Source: Gliomastix tumulicola
Taxonomy: Eukaryota; Ascomycota; Sordariomycetes; Hypocreales; Bionectriaceae
Direction: 5' to 3'
Length of the DNA stretch: 64,000 nt
Assembly (NCBI GenBank): GCA_001599755.1
Contig: BCHX01000003.1
Span: 930,001 to 994,000 of the forward strand
Made by a program: the position numbers and the translations under genes. Below are positions 43,444-55,862 of the stretch, piece after piece. Under the pieces are notes generated by a model. The model saw only the letters and a list, made by a program, of their open reading frames with translations, was not told the DNA's origin and ran no database searches. Every line of letters begins with the position of its first letter. Position 1 is the stretch's first letter.

Positions 43444-46400
43444 TCACGCCTCGGCGAAGATGGTTCGACTGTTCTCAATGACAAACTGCACGGCCAGGTT
43501 CTTGGCGTGCATGTCGGTCATCTCGCGCTCGATGCTGCGGTCGAACATGATTGTTGGGGCAAAGACGACTGCCAGGTTCTTCGGTGTCATCTGGAAGAAT
43601 GTAAGCGGATGGGAGGGTTAGTTGTGTGGGCTGATCGGGATGACTTACCAGATTCTCCGACTGCCGCTGAGCGACGCGGTCGAGATGGAACATGAGGAAC
43701 TCGAGACAGTCACGATGCCTCTCAGGCAGCATGTCGAACGTCTTGCGCAAATGATCGCAGCGCTCCGTCTCGTCAACGATGGCTGTGGCAAGTTAGTATG
43801 TTTCGTCTTAATCGCAGTGACTAGCGAAAAGCAGAGTCGTCAACTTACAGACAGACTCCAACACCCTGTCGTAGACATCGTACGAAATCAGAGGCGTGGG
43901 GAGCTTCCTGAAGTATTGCTTCAGAACACTAGTGACAGCCGTAATGTCCAGGTCGGGATCGGAGATGTCGAAGTTCTCGCTCTTGTCGAGCCCGTCCTTG
44001 ATGGTGTTGATCTGGGAATTACCGCCCGTCTTCCGGTAGATGCCCTCCTGGTCCATTCCCCGCAGCTCGACCTCTTCGATACAGCGCGTCACAACACTGG
44101 GGATCTGGCGACGCTCGAAGTCAGCCCGCTCGCACAGGTCTGAACCGAACAGTGTCGAAGGCGGCTCGGGAACGATCGGTGCTTGAACAGCGTTGTTGGA
44201 TGCCGACTTGGGCATGTTGGTCTTCTGCCTGAAAAAGCCGAAGCCCTGTCGCCCGTGCTCGCCCTGCTTGAGCTGTGCTGTCGGCGTCGTCGCACCGGGC
44301 GACTCCATTGGTGCGACGGTTGTGTTGTACGGCATCCCGATGTTGTCGCCGGCCAGTCCGGTCGTCTGCACCCTCTCGCCCCGGTCGTTCTGCTGGAAGG
44401 CGACGACAGCACGGTTCACTCCCTTGGTGAGACCCTGAGCCAGGCCCTTGGAGCCCTTCTTCCAGTTGAACTTCTTGATCTGGCCCTTCCTCACCTGCAC
44501 CACGGTAGGCTCACCCTCGACAATCGACTCGTCGTCGGCTGCGATCAGGGTCGTCGCCATGCTGGCATTCTCCAGGTTCGTCGATGAGGCTGTGGCCGCC
44601 TTGTTGTCGCCGTAGATGCCCAGCCCGTTCGTGCCCTTGCCCTCCGCTGCCTGGGACCTGAAACGCTCCTGGAGCTGGTGTGTCATCTCGTTGTTCATGT
44701 CGGCCAACTGCGCGTTCTTGGACGACAGCTGCTCAAACTCCATCAAGGCGCGGTCCCTGTCGGCCATGGCCTGGACCTTCTCTTCGAGAAGGTGGTCTCG
44801 CTCTTCATGGAGTTGCTCGATGGTTTCCGACATGGAGATCCGGACTTGCTCCAGCTTCTGGACGAACTCCTTGAGGGCCGTATCCTCGAGCTTCCGCGTG
44901 TCGATGGGCTCCTTCGTCTCCTTCGCCTTCTCCACGTACCCGGCCAGAACCTCGAGCTGCCGGATCATGATCTCGGTCTGAGTGTCGAGCACAGACACCG
45001 TCTTCCTCTTCTCGATGAGCTTCTTGTTGAGGTTCTTCAGATCGGCCTCGGTGTTAAACTTCCGTTCCAGCTCTGCCACCTTCTGCTCCGAGTTTCGCAG
45101 CTGGCGTTTGAGCACCGCAGTGTCGTCGGCAGACGAGAGGGAGTTGGGACTCGCCAGGTCGGGCGGCGTCCGGGAATTCCTCTCATCAACAATACCAGCA
45201 CCAGCGCCACCCTTGGACCACCGGGGAGAAACGACGCCCCGTGTCGTCTCGCTGACGCTTCGAGTGTGGCTGACCCTCGACGAATTCTGGGAAGATTCGA
45301 CACTAGCGTTCCTCCCGTGCTTCGACGCTCTCGGGCCGTGGCGCCCACCTTCTTCGCCGCCCATGATCCTGGCCATGTCCTCGTCCATCGTGAAGTCACC
45401 ACCGCTGCTCCACCTAGGTAGCTTTGGTGATGTCTTCGGCGATCCTGAGGCGTCCTTCTGGCCTGCGTGCTCCTGCGCAGACGGCATGCCTGGCGGTGCG
45501 GGTGCCGAGCGTGGGTGCATGTAAGAGCTGGGTTGTCCTTTCTGAGCACCCGCGTTAGAAGCGCTCGGTCGGGGAGGCTTCGGGGGTGGATTCTCGTCCG
45601 AGAAGCTCTCGCTGCCTGATTGCTCAGACTTCACGTGCGGCCCTAGGATACGGTCAGTAAAGCCCAAGCGCCCGGTGATTGCTCCCTCGCAAACCAACTC
45701 ACCTGTGGCGTTGTTTGGCACCTCTTTCCTCTGCAGGACCTTGGAGTTCTCGGTTCGCGCGGATGGTCGGGCGCTGGCCGAGTCGGTCGACGGCCTCACC
45801 TCATCTTGCTCTTGCCCTCTCGTATCGTGCGATCTACGCGGCGGGAGGATGTTCTCGCTGTTATTTCGAGACTCTGACAAGGGTGGCGGGCCGGCTCTCG
45901 TGCCATCGTGCTGTGCTGACGATAAGCTGCCGTCGGAGGACGTAGTAGGCTTGCGCCCCTTCGGCACCTCCTGCAGTCTGAAATCGTCCGGCCTGGGCGG
46001 TGCTCGAGCAGGTCTCTCGTCGGCTGACGGTGATGACTTGTAGTCGTACTTGGATGACAGTGACTGCTTCCGCGACAGCTGGTTCGTCTGCTCTGATGAG
46101 TGCTGGCGGCCCTTGTCCTGGAATGCGATATGGGGCGTGGAAGACTGCGAGTCGGAGCGCTTATCAACGCCAGACGTCTTGCCGGAGCCAAAGTAGTCCT
46201 TCTTCCGCGACGCATCGTTAGTCGAGGTGGAGGGAGGCCCGGGGCTCGGGTCCAGGGCGACCGGAATGAAGAACCCGTCGTCCTTGTCGGTGTCATTGCT
46301 CATCATAGTCGAACTCCTGTTACTTCGGTAGGCGTGCGACGAGAGGCCCAGCCCTTCTGGCTTGGGCTGCCGTTCCGGTGACCGGGCTGGTCGACTGTTG

Positions 46401-47229
46401 CCTCTAGAGGAAGCCTCGTTTGACCTCTGGCCCTGGCGAGGCTGCGGCGAGATCTCGGTGGGCGTGTCAGAGTCCGGGTCGACCCTCTCGTTGGAGAAGG
46501 CGTTCTTGGGTATCTCGTTGGGCGGCAGGGCGGGCAGCGACTTCTCCTTGACCATGGGCGACGCATGCTCTTTTTCCCTTGCCTTGGCCGCTGCAGCGGC
46601 TTTTGATTTCTTCCGTCTCCTCGCCATCAGCGTCTCATGACAGCCCATGCAAAAGATGCCCTGTGACGTCCGTGCATAGCGGAGATTCTCGATCTTGCGC
46701 TTGCAGTTGCGGCAGCGGAAGCAGGTCGAGCAGAAGGCCTGGTCGCCCGTGAGGATGGCGAGGTCTTCGATCTTGTTGCCGCAGGCGCTGCAGCTGTACG
46801 TGCAGTTGTTGCAGATCAGGGAGCCGTCGCCGAGGAGGAGGAGGTTGGCGTCGGAGTCGAGGAGGGTGCTGCAGGTGTTGCATCGGAAGCAGTCGAGGTG
46901 CCATCGGTTGCCAGCTATGAGTGAGAGCAAAGTCAGCGCATCCTGAACGGGATCTGAGGACGCGGGATCGATGCCGGCTGCCGATGGTGGCGGGCAACGG
47001 GCAACAAGCACCGATAGGGGGTATAAGTGATTGACGTACCGAGCTCGAATGCCTTTCCTTCCTCGAGGATCTGTAGATGCAGTCAGCGCATGCCACAACG
47101 CGCATGGTTGTCAGGTCTTCGGGATCGAAAGACCAGCAGCGAGAAACCAACCTCCCCACACCCTTTGCACGGGAGCATATCATCATTCTCGGACTGTGTG
47201 TCCAGATATTCGTCTACAATGGAAGCCAT
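43444..47229 (-). CDS. LIM-domain Rho GTPase-activating protein (Rga1-like)
   Basis: Exons are 47229-47152, 47070-47040, 46914-45703, 45642-43849, 43782-43649 and 43590-43444 (3396 nt, 1131 aa). Two LIM zinc domains cover about 20-140: LPCKGCGE...GNRWHLDCFRCNTC and YSCSACGNKI...CFRCRNCKRKIENLRYARTS. A long Ser/Pro-rich region follows, then coiled coil (about 620-770), then the RhoGAP domain (about 930-1125) with the arginine finger in GIYRKTGGNSQI (about 974), KQYFRKLPTPLI and MTPKNLAVVFAPTI. It switches off Cdc42/Rho-type GTPases at growth sites and septa. Intron 45643-45702 (60 nt) is stop-free and a multiple of three, so an unspliced form also reads through. A micro-exon of 31 nt carries part of LIM1. 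Confidence 0.94.
45643..45702 (-). other. In-frame (3n) 60-nt intron in the RhoGAP gene
   Basis: GTGAGT donor, TTACTGACC branch-like motif and CCTAG acceptor. Removing it joins NNATG to PHVKSEQ. Retaining it adds 20 residues with no stop. Confidence 0.75.
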
Positions 47230-50200
47230 GCTGGTCGATTAGAGTGCGCAGACTGCACCAGGCTTCGCTATGATAAGGCTGTGTCGAGCTGTCCCACCAG
47301 GGGTTGTTGATGTTGAGGATCGTGCGGATATGATAAAAGGCCCAGTGGCCACGACAAGCCGTCGCGCAAGAGCAGACGAGCGTCCTGGGAACCAGTCTGA
47401 AGTATGGGAAACCAACTCGTGATCTTCGTTCGTTGCGGGAGGCGAGGAGGATGCAGGGAGAGGCGGTCTCGACCGTCGAGCAACAGTCCAATAATGATAC
47501 GTGGGTAAGCGAGCGACAGGAGGAGGTGAGGAGCAAGCGGTAACGCCAATGACGATCCTCAAGGACTACCCAGGAAGAGTTGCCCACGTCGGGAGGGAAA
47601 GGGGAGGGAGGACGTTGGGCGGACAAAATGAAGGGGGAATTAAGGAAGCAGAAGGACGGGATCAAGCGAGAGAGAAAGCAGACGCGCACAGAGACACGAG
47701 AATCATGGCTGGTAGCAAGGTCGAGGTTGAGGTTGAGGTTGCAACGGGATAGATGTGGTGTGCTGGATGGATCTGGACGGGGACCTGATGCTTAGGTGGC
47801 CTGGGCCAGGACGGGGGATGCCCACTGAGGGTGGTGGCGGTGATGCTGCTCTGTACCTACGAATAGGCGTCGAGGGGCTGCTGGCCAGGGGTACGAGAAG
47901 CCAGGGCTCCAGGGCTCCAGGGCTCCAGGGCTCCAGCAGGGCTCCAGTGGAGGGCTTCAACTGCCAGGGGGCACGGCTCCAGTAGGCTCAGGATCCACGG
48001 CACTGCGTGCTTCGGCCTCGCACCAACGAGTTCTGTACCTAAAATACCGTGGAGTCTGACTTGGCGCCGGCTCGTCCAGCCACTTACACGCGGATGCGAT
48101 ACCACTACTAGTATTTTTTCTGCTACGGGTTGAGTGATGAAGAGCATTCCCACGCCCTAGCGCTGTCGAATTGGGGGGGCGCCTCGCGGACGTGCGCTGG
48201 TGTTTCAATCTTCCCTGCACGACCTGGTGTTTCAGAAGCCAGAGAAAGACGCGGTGTGTGGCTTCTACAGCAAATACTATCGTACTAGCAGTAGGAACAC
48301 TCCGCGGCTCCGTGCGTGTGCAAGTGCCCGGTAATACTGCACATCGAATGTGGCTCATGCAGGACCAGGGTTCTCCATGTCCGTGTTGCACCTCTAATTA
48401 ACACCAGACCACAGCCTGCTGCAGGCCCTGCAACAACATCCATGACCGACCGCTGCACTGCATCGCGCTGCCCGTATTCCTTCCGCGCTGTGCTCCGGAC
48501 TTGAGACGAAAAACGAGATACTCACCATCAGGAAATTGAACAAGCCTCTAGCGGCCTGCAGGTGTTTCTGCAAGGGCCGAAATGGCGGGCCAAGGGGGAG
48601 GGGGGGCCAACACCCGCGCATCGAATGCCTCCAGACTGTATCTTCTGGGATGCGAGTGTACAGTCCGCTAGCCGGAATTTCAGCGGGGCGACGCCTACCC
48701 CTGGATAACGGCGTCGATGTGCCTATACGAACGTCTTCGAGAATCGAGAGACTGCCGGCATATCGATCAATGCTACCTCGCGGAGGCACCGCATCCTCCT
48801 TGCCTCGCAATCCTTCCAGACCGCCGTCGCCGTCGGTTGTTGACTGGCAGGAGGACTGGCAGGAACCATTTTGTCTTTGTCCACACTCGAGTGGGTGAGC
48901 AGGAGGAGCTGGGAGGCACCAAGCCTTGGAGGCATCCGATCGTAGTTCATTCATCAAAATGATGGGGGTGGTGTGGATGGGGGACGGATGGATGTGCAAT
49001 TTGCAGTCCGCTCTTGGGAGAGATCTCCCGCCACTCGATTCGCTGATGCACGACGAGTCATTACGGCAAATTACCTTTATGACTGCTGTGCACATGAGAC
49101 AGGACCGTTCCTTGTCATCTCGAGCACGGATCGTTGCTGACGGCAGATGGACAGGTGGTCAGCTCAGCTCGTGCCTCCCGAGCCTAGAATCAATATTTCG
49201 TACGGATTCAGCAACACATATAGCCCGCCCTCTCGGAATATTACCGTCACCTCATGCTTCCCGTCCTTTATATTGACCGTGCACGCGTCTGAATAGGGCT
49301 GATTCGGAAGGACGTCAACAACGAGTCGTGCCTCTGTTCATTTCCATTTTGATTACATCGAATTACGGCCGCCCACCTTCTGGCGTCGTACCCGGCGAAC
49401 CAGCGCTCTGGAACCTCGTCCGACGCATCTGCTGGAGGGCAGGATCCATCGAGAGAGTAACCACCTCTCCCTCAGATGAACTCCTCCTTCATCCAAAGAA
49501 GCGAGCGAGGGCGCAAAAATAGAGCCAAGACGCAAGCGCAGGGGCATCTTCCCCCCTGTCGTGTCCCGTAGAGACATTCTTCGGTGGGGATTGTGAAACA
49601 GCCGCGATGTGAAAAAGGGGTCTCAGGAACTCCATCAAACCACCTCCCTCAGCCAGCAGAACGATGATGTGTATTATACGTGCACAAAATTGACTATCAT
49701 CCCGCGGACAGAGCGACGCGCATGCGAAACGAGCCTCCTTGTTATTAATACGCAGCCTACGCGTACCTCACATGCACCATCGGCTTCCCCCCCTTTTTTT
49801 CCCTCTCTCCCGCCAGCGGCTGTGTGCGTTCACCGCATATCTTGCCTGGTCTCTAACGAGGCTAGTCACGGCCAATGTTTCATCAGCGCCCTGCTCCTCC
49901 ATGCCAGACTACCCAGCTAGTCTTCCGTCTGTTCCAGACGCTCGTGCCCCTGCTTTGTCGCCTTGGGCAGTCTTGGACTCCGACTAGCCGGCTGCTGATC
50001 ACCGTGGTGTTTCAACAGGGCCGCGGTTCCTGTTCTGTTACACGATGCTGGAAAGTTGGCAGAACAGGGACTGGCGATGGTACGATGGTAAGCATGTCAT
50101 CAATTGTTCCCACAACCTGGTCACCGCTTGATTGGTATTATTCAACATATCGACGCGTGGCTTCATCAGCTTCTTTGGCGTAGTATCCTGCAAATCATGT

Positions 50201-50332
50201 CCAGGCTACTACTAGTAGCAGTGAGGCAGGCTCGGTATAATAGAACGAGGCACCTATACCTAAGCGAAGCCATTCCAGGAGACCAAGCCTGCCATACCCA
50301 TTAGAGGGAGCTTTCTCTTCATCATAGGACCC
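47230..50332. other. Long intergenic region
   Basis: About 3.1 kb without a recognisable gene. The first part is the RhoGAP promoter. It holds an 8-bp tandem repeat at 47903-47945. A 233-codon minus-strand frame at 48394-49095 has no domain and an unlikely composition. Confidence 0.5.
47903..47945. repeat. AGGGCTCC octamer tandem repeat
   Basis: Four perfect consecutive AGGGCTCC units (47903-47934), then AGC, then a fifth unit (47938-47945), upstream of the RhoGAP gene. Confidence 0.92.
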
Positions 50333-51100
50333 TTACTTTTCCCCCACCATCCTCCTGACCTTGTCCAGCACAAGTTGACTCTCTCGTCCCAGCTTCTTCT
50401 TGCCGTCCCTGCCAATCGTCTTGGCCATGGCCTTCTTGTACCTCTGCCGCTCAGCAATCTTCCTCTGTCGTTCCTCGTTCCGCTGGCGGATCTCCTCCTG
50501 GCGGGCGGCAGCTTCTTGCTTGCGCTGCTCTGCCTTCTCCAGCTGTTTATCGTAGTAGCCCGGGCGCCTCGTCCTGCGGCGGTGGCCGTCACTGGGGCCT
50601 GCTCGATCCGCAGCGGCGCCGCTCTGAGCAGCCTCCTCGTCTTTGAGCATCAGCCGGCGCGTAGCATGCAGGCTCTGGTCCCCCCCAAGCTCGGCCTTGT
50701 CGGTCTGTTCGTCGCCGGCTGGCGCATCCCCTTCGTCTTGCTCGGGCTGCTCCTCACGTGACTCTTGTGCCTGGTCCTCTGGCTCATCCTCATCCTCGTC
50801 CTCATCTACGTGGGCGGGTGCCTTCCTCTGCTCCTTCTCCCGAGCAATTTCGGCTCTGGTCTTTGCATAGGCTTTCCTGACTTTTGCCTTTTGAATGAGG
50901 CCCTGCTTGATTTTTGTGACTGCGAGTCTCGTCAGTGGTGAAAAATCGTAGCTTGGTCCAGGAAAATGTAAATATCTTGACACACCTTTGCGGCGCCATG
51001 GCCCGTCGGGGAGATTGTCCGGCCCGACTCTAAAACCCTTACGAGGCTTCTTGGCTGCTGACGCCTCTTTGGCGTCCTCCAGCGGGCGTTTTCGAGCCAT
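50333..51100 (-). CDS. FYV7: Fyv7-like rRNA-processing protein
   Basis: Small basic nucleolar protein for 18S rRNA maturation. The N-terminus MARKRPLEDAKEASAAKKPRKGFRVGPDNLPDGPWRRK joins across a 66-nt intron (50985-50920, GTGTGT...CAG) to VTKIKQGLIQKAKVRKAYAK. A highly charged middle (DEDEDEDEPEDQ) and a basic coiled C-terminus (QRNEERQRKIAERQRYKKAMAKT...GRESQLVLDKVRRMV) complete it. The spliced protein is 233 aa. The frame is open even unspliced (255 codons), but the intron reading restores the family KIK...KAKVRKAY block directly after the N-terminal motif. Filamentous-fungal Fyv7 proteins are longer than the yeast one because of such acidic inserts. Confidence 0.82.
   Translation of the reverse strand: MARKRPLEDAKEASAAKKPRKGFRVGPDNLPDGPWRRKGVSRYLHFPGPSYDFSPLTRLAVTKIKQGLIQKAKVRKAYAKTRAEIAREKEQRKAPAHVDEDEDEDEPEDQAQESREEQPEQDEGDAPAGDEQTDKAELGGDQSLHATRRLMLKDEEAAQSGAAADRAGPSDGHRRRTRRPGYYDKQLEKAEQRKQEAAARQEEIRQRNEERQRKIAERQRYKKAMAKTIGRDGKKKLGRESQLVLDKVRRMVGEK
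50920..50985 (-). other. In-frame (3n) 66-nt intron in FYV7
   Basis: GTGTGT donor, CACTGAC branch-like motif and CTCGCAG acceptor. It has no stop codon in frame, so retention would insert 22 residues rich in aromatics between the conserved blocks. Confidence 0.7.
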
Positions 51101-52551
51101 GTTTTATGTGAGACGCGGCTCTGTGTATGTGTGTCTTGCGGAATGTGCGAGGCCGTCCTCGAGATCAAAATTGTTCGAGGCTGACTAAGGACGTACGAGC
51201 ACCGATTGGGAAACAGGAACGGAGGCCGGGGCACTGGCCAATGGGGAGCCGCAAAGTGGGCCACTTAAACACTACGAGACGTTGCGTCACATTGCATGGA
51301 GTCTGGCTGCATTGCATTGCATTTACGAGTGGTGTTAATAGCCCAAGGCAAGGGGTGACGGGGCAATACGGAGGGCGTTACATCAGGACGACCGAAGAAA
51401 GGCATAATAACCTCGGGATGGTATAGACGAATCTCCGTTCTCCGCGCTCCGTACTCTGGCACACCTGCTTCTAGGCGCAGCTGCATCACTAGCATGTTCC
51501 CTGATATGGAGGTGTGAGCTGTTCGACGCCCCAGTTATTGAGGTCATCTGCCCGAGGAGGTTTTTGGGGGTAGTCCGGGTGGGGTCCTTTTAAGTTTTGG
51601 GGCAGCTGCAGACAGCGCTGAGAAGGGCAAAGACGGCCTGGGCCAAAAGCCTCCAGCCTGTGTCAGAGACTCGGACAGTGGACTTACAGTGGGCTCTGTG
51701 GCTCTCTTCCAACGTGTTCCAGCAAAGGCCGGCTCTCAAAGCGGCAAAGAGCATCTCCATGCTTTCAGTCATCGGTCACGCTTCGGCCTGCCGTCTCCAA
51801 AGCTGTCGTGCCATTGCTCTCCAGATGACGGCATTTGGCGACGGTAATTCAGTGCCAGTGCTAAACCCCTCATCCATGTTACATCCAAGCCCACGCACTT
51901 GCTGCTTCCGTGCTATTATTGATTGGCATTGGCCCTGACCGACTGCCAGCCTGGCATCCAGCCGTTCACCGCATCAGCCCACGGGTGCAGTTCGGGGAAA
52001 CCCAACCACACCCCCAGGCCATTAAACCCAGAGTCTAGGCCCTGTACGCCGTCCGTATAGTTACAGACCGCATAATCTACGGCTGGCAGAGACCATTCTA
52101 TACACGCCATCGACCACGCCAGCTGCGCACTTAACCAGCCCCCGAGGCACCAAAGTCCCTTTGCCAGGTAGGAACCGATCCAGAGCGATTCATTGGCAGC
52201 GCCCGACAGCGTTCAACCGCCCTCGTGACAGGTTTTTAGACAGCCAGAGACCCTGACTCGACTAACCAGACACGGGAAGACCCCTTGCGCAGAAGCTTAG
52301 GCCGGATTTTATAAGCCACCCAACTGGAACCGATGTCATTGTCTGTCCACCGACATCGCGATCGGCCGAGACAGGACGAATTTCAGTATTACTTATAATA
52401 GTCATTCCCCCCCCTTCCCCCCAACCGGGCAGAAACTCCAACTTGGCTCTCCGTCCTAGTTCAACTTGATGCCAACGTCCGATCGCCTGCACAACCGGAA
52501 CCGCAGCCTGGCTGTGGTTCTGTTTCTGCCGACGGCTACATAGCTCCCAAC
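51101..52551. other. Divergent intergenic region, FYV7 and Atos-like gene
   Basis: About 1.45 kb between start codons holding both promoters. C and G runs lie near 52408-52421. No gene recognised. Confidence 0.5.
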
Positions 52552-55069
52552 ATGCCTATCTTCCAGGCCGACCTCCAGCATGACTACCCGTCCTCCACCT
52601 TCCACCGCACGCCCGAGCACTCGCCCGAACGATCCCCGGAGTCTCGCTTCGCTGATCGGCATTGCATGTCTTCCGCCCGCCGCCTGTCCGAAGAGAGCAT
52701 CCGGACCGAACTGTGTGATGGGCCGGTGCCGGACAGTCCCCCGGGATCTCCTGTTCAACATACGGACGACGAGGCAGCGGTGTCGAGTCGAGCTGAGCTG
52801 ATCGAGCGGTTGAAGAGAGGAGAGAGCCCTACTTGGATCCCCAACCGCCATGTAAGTCATGAATATCCACGGGCTGCCTAGCATCGCCCTCCGTGATGTA
52901 TATAATATGGAATGCTGACTGACCGTGCGTCAGCTTGAGTCACTCTTCCAGCAGCAGACAAGCCCGCCACCAAAATCACCACGAACACCCTCACAGCCAT
53001 CCAGCCTTCTGCCTTCCCCCCACATCACACCCGAGGGCAATGGACGAGTCTCGCCTATCGACCAGGATCTGCCAGATGGGCTCAGCATCGAGCGTCCAAG
53101 ATCCGCTCTCCACTCCGGCGACTTCACGATAGACGATGCCAGGCGCCCAAACCGACTCTCGACGCTGCAGACGGAAGGACCAGGGAGAGCGAGACAAACG
53201 GGCAGCGACAGCAGCAGCAGCAGTCCATGGGCGGCGACTTCACCCCCCAGGGATTTCCGGTCGTTTTACAACGACGATCAGACGCCGTACCGGAGTCAGC
53301 TACGATACGCCTCGTCACCACTCTCAATATCCTCTTCCATCTCCTCCAGCTTCGCCTACCAGCCCCCGACGAGCCCGCTGGTGCAGTCAGAGAGCAACGA
53401 CGAGCTCGGCCTCTCGCCGTCCCTGAACAGCATCGACTTCTCCGGCGGCAGAAACGGGCCCCGGAGACACACCTTGTACACTAGCAACTCGCCGCCGCCC
53501 CAAGTATCACCGTCTCACCGCCCGCACTTCTTGGCGCCTTCGTCGTCCCCCCGAAGGCACTGCCCCTACCAGGCACACCAGCCGCGCCGATCTCTCGCGG
53601 CTCCTCCGACGTTCCACCAGAGCGGCAGCTCGCCCCAGTCCCCGGCTTTCATGAGATCCCGGCGGCTCTCGTTCGGCTCCGATGCGTCGCCTATCCAGCA
53701 CAATGCGTCCATGGTCGGGTCCTACGAGGAGAGTATTCTCCGGGGTCGGATGTCTACCACGCCCTCTAAGCCACTAGACTTCTTGGCCCAGATCGGTGTG
53801 CTGGGCATGGGCAAGTGCAAGTCAAGTCTGAAGTGCCCTGCTCATGTGACGCTGCCCTTCCCTGCGGTCTACTATAGCTACGGTACGACGTCGCACGGAC
53901 GATCCTCGACGGAGGACGGGCCCAGCCCCTATGTTGGCCTGATTGATCTTGAAAATGGACTACCGAACGTGTCGGAGGAGTCGCGGTCGAGGCGGAAGGC
54001 CCACGCCCGGTATGCCGACAAGATGATGGCCGATACAGAGGCCAGCAATCCAGGCCAGGGCGCAGAGAGAGAGGGTCGCAGGGCGTCCCGAGCGGAACGG
54101 CGGTCAGGAGCACCCAAGGCACCCCCCGGTGGGAGCTACCGCATCCCCGAGAAGGGCCAGCTCCAGATCATCATCAAGAACCAGAACAAGACGGCCGTCA
54201 AGCTGTTCCTCGTCCCCTACGACCTAGCAGGCATGGAACCCGGGACCAAGACCTTCATCCGCCAGCGAAGCTACTCTGCGGGGCCCATCATCGAGGGCAT
54301 CCCGACCGGTCTCGAGAAGGACGGGGCCGACAAGCCGATCCTGCGGTATCTCGTGCACCTGCACATCTGCTGCCCTTCCAAGGGCCGGTTCTACCTCTAC
54401 AAGAGCATCCGGGTCGTCTTTGCCAATCGAGTGCCGGACGGGAAGGAGAAGCTGCGGAACGAGACGACCTGGCTGGAGCCACGATTCACCCCGTACAAGC
54501 CAATCAAGGTCATGCACCCGCCGCTTGCCACGTCCAGCGGGCCTGGCGCCATGCTGGCTGCCGAGAAGGCGTACAGGAGACGCAGCGCAGGCCTCTACGG
54601 TGGTGGCCCGGCTTCTTCGCAGCATGCCTATGACATGCTCGACGGCTTGCAGACGCCAGCAAAGCCTGCCTTTGGGATGTTATCGCCCGATTCGGAGCCG
54701 CGGTCGACTTCAGCGTCGGGCTCCGGTCATGCCCGCATACTCCCCGTCGATCCCCTCCCCGTCCAGCAGTTCACGCGGAGCCGTCACGGCAGCATCATCA
54801 GTGACACAACAACGTCCACGATGACGGTGGCTGAGCCGCACTCGCCGGATGGCTCCCAGGCCAGCCGCCCCTCGACGAATCACTCCGCGTCAAGCACCCT
54901 CTCTGGATCAGCCCGCTACGCGAAACTGAACAAGGGGGATCTCGGATACGGAGGCAACGCCTTCAGCCCGCCTCTCCAGTTCGGCTCGGCCGGCCCCGAG
55001 AGTCTCCTGTCTCAGAGGCTGCGCTCTCTCGGCGTCAAGAACCACGAGCAGCACCAGGATGGCGACTGA
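52552..55069 (+). CDS. Atos-family protein (DUF4210 + Chromosome_seg domains)
   Basis: Exons are 52552-52851 and 52934-55069 (2436 nt, 811 aa), with an 82-nt intron. The first ~340 residues are disordered, Ser/Pro-rich and full of short proline-directed phosphorylation-type sites. The DUF4210 block starts near residue 358: SMVGSYEESILRGRMSTTPSKPL and FLAQIGVLGMGKCK. The C-terminal conserved block (about 500-620) has GQLQIIIKNQNKTAVKLFLV, FIRQRSYSAG and YLVHLHICCPSKGRFYLYKSIRVVFANRVPDGKE, the 'chromosome segregation during meiosis' domain. The animal relatives Atos/FAM214 are transcriptional regulators, and the fission yeast relative is linked to meiosis. Function here is not established. The tail is Ser-rich. 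Confidence 0.9.
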
Positions 55070-55862
55070 GGGGCCACCAGACAGACCCCTTTACTTTCCC
55101 TTCGTAAGGTGCCTGCCTGCTGCAAGCGCCTAAAATCTGTTTTTTTTTTTTTTCAATCACATCATTATCATTTTCACTATACATCGGTATTCACGGCACG
55201 AACAGCTTCGGCCACGGGAGGAGTTCTGATTTCTTTTACATACAGCACCAAATCTTGAATACCCCTCATGATCTGAGTCATGGGAAGCATTGCTGCTGGT
55301 GGACAGCGCATAGACTATATTGGTGCTTGGAGTACGAAAAAAAAAACCGGCCTCTCTTATTTTCACACGGGACATTTAAGTCGCCCGTCTTTGGTTGCAG
55401 TCCTTCAACAAAAAGGGAGCGAAGGATCATAGGGCGCTTAGGGCCATCGCTGGACGAAAACTAATCTGGTTTTCTGTATATATGGAATAAAATGGGAAAA
55501 GAATATCTATCGACTCTGCTCACGATGCTTTCAGTAAAATCAATGAATGTAATTTTTCTTACAAGTATCAGGATATCAACCAGGGCGCGTGAATTACAAA
55601 AATAGTCTTCAGAATAAAGGAGGCTTTGTATGTTAATTGCAACCTGTGCACCCAACACAACGCTCGAACTCGCCTGCTTTTTATCGCCATACCAAGCAAC
55701 AGTCTGGGGGGGATCTAACGCAGGCAAGATATCAGAATAAAAAGGTGATGACACCCACGGTGTCCTAACCCAGGGAATTTTGAGTATTCCACGCCCAAGG
55801 AAAGAAAAAGACAACAAGACTATAGATAGACATGTCCAAGAACCCAAGAAGGAAAAATAAGA
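55070..55862. other. Intergenic region between convergent Atos-like and Stu1 genes
   Basis: AT-rich 3' flanks of both genes with a T14 run at about 55140-55153. No gene. Confidence 0.6.

Noticed and set aside
48394..49095. 233-codon minus-strand frame in the 47-50 kb gap
   Set aside because: Mixed, Cys/Ser-rich composition without a domain or promoter signs. Overlapped by equally long frames on the other strand.
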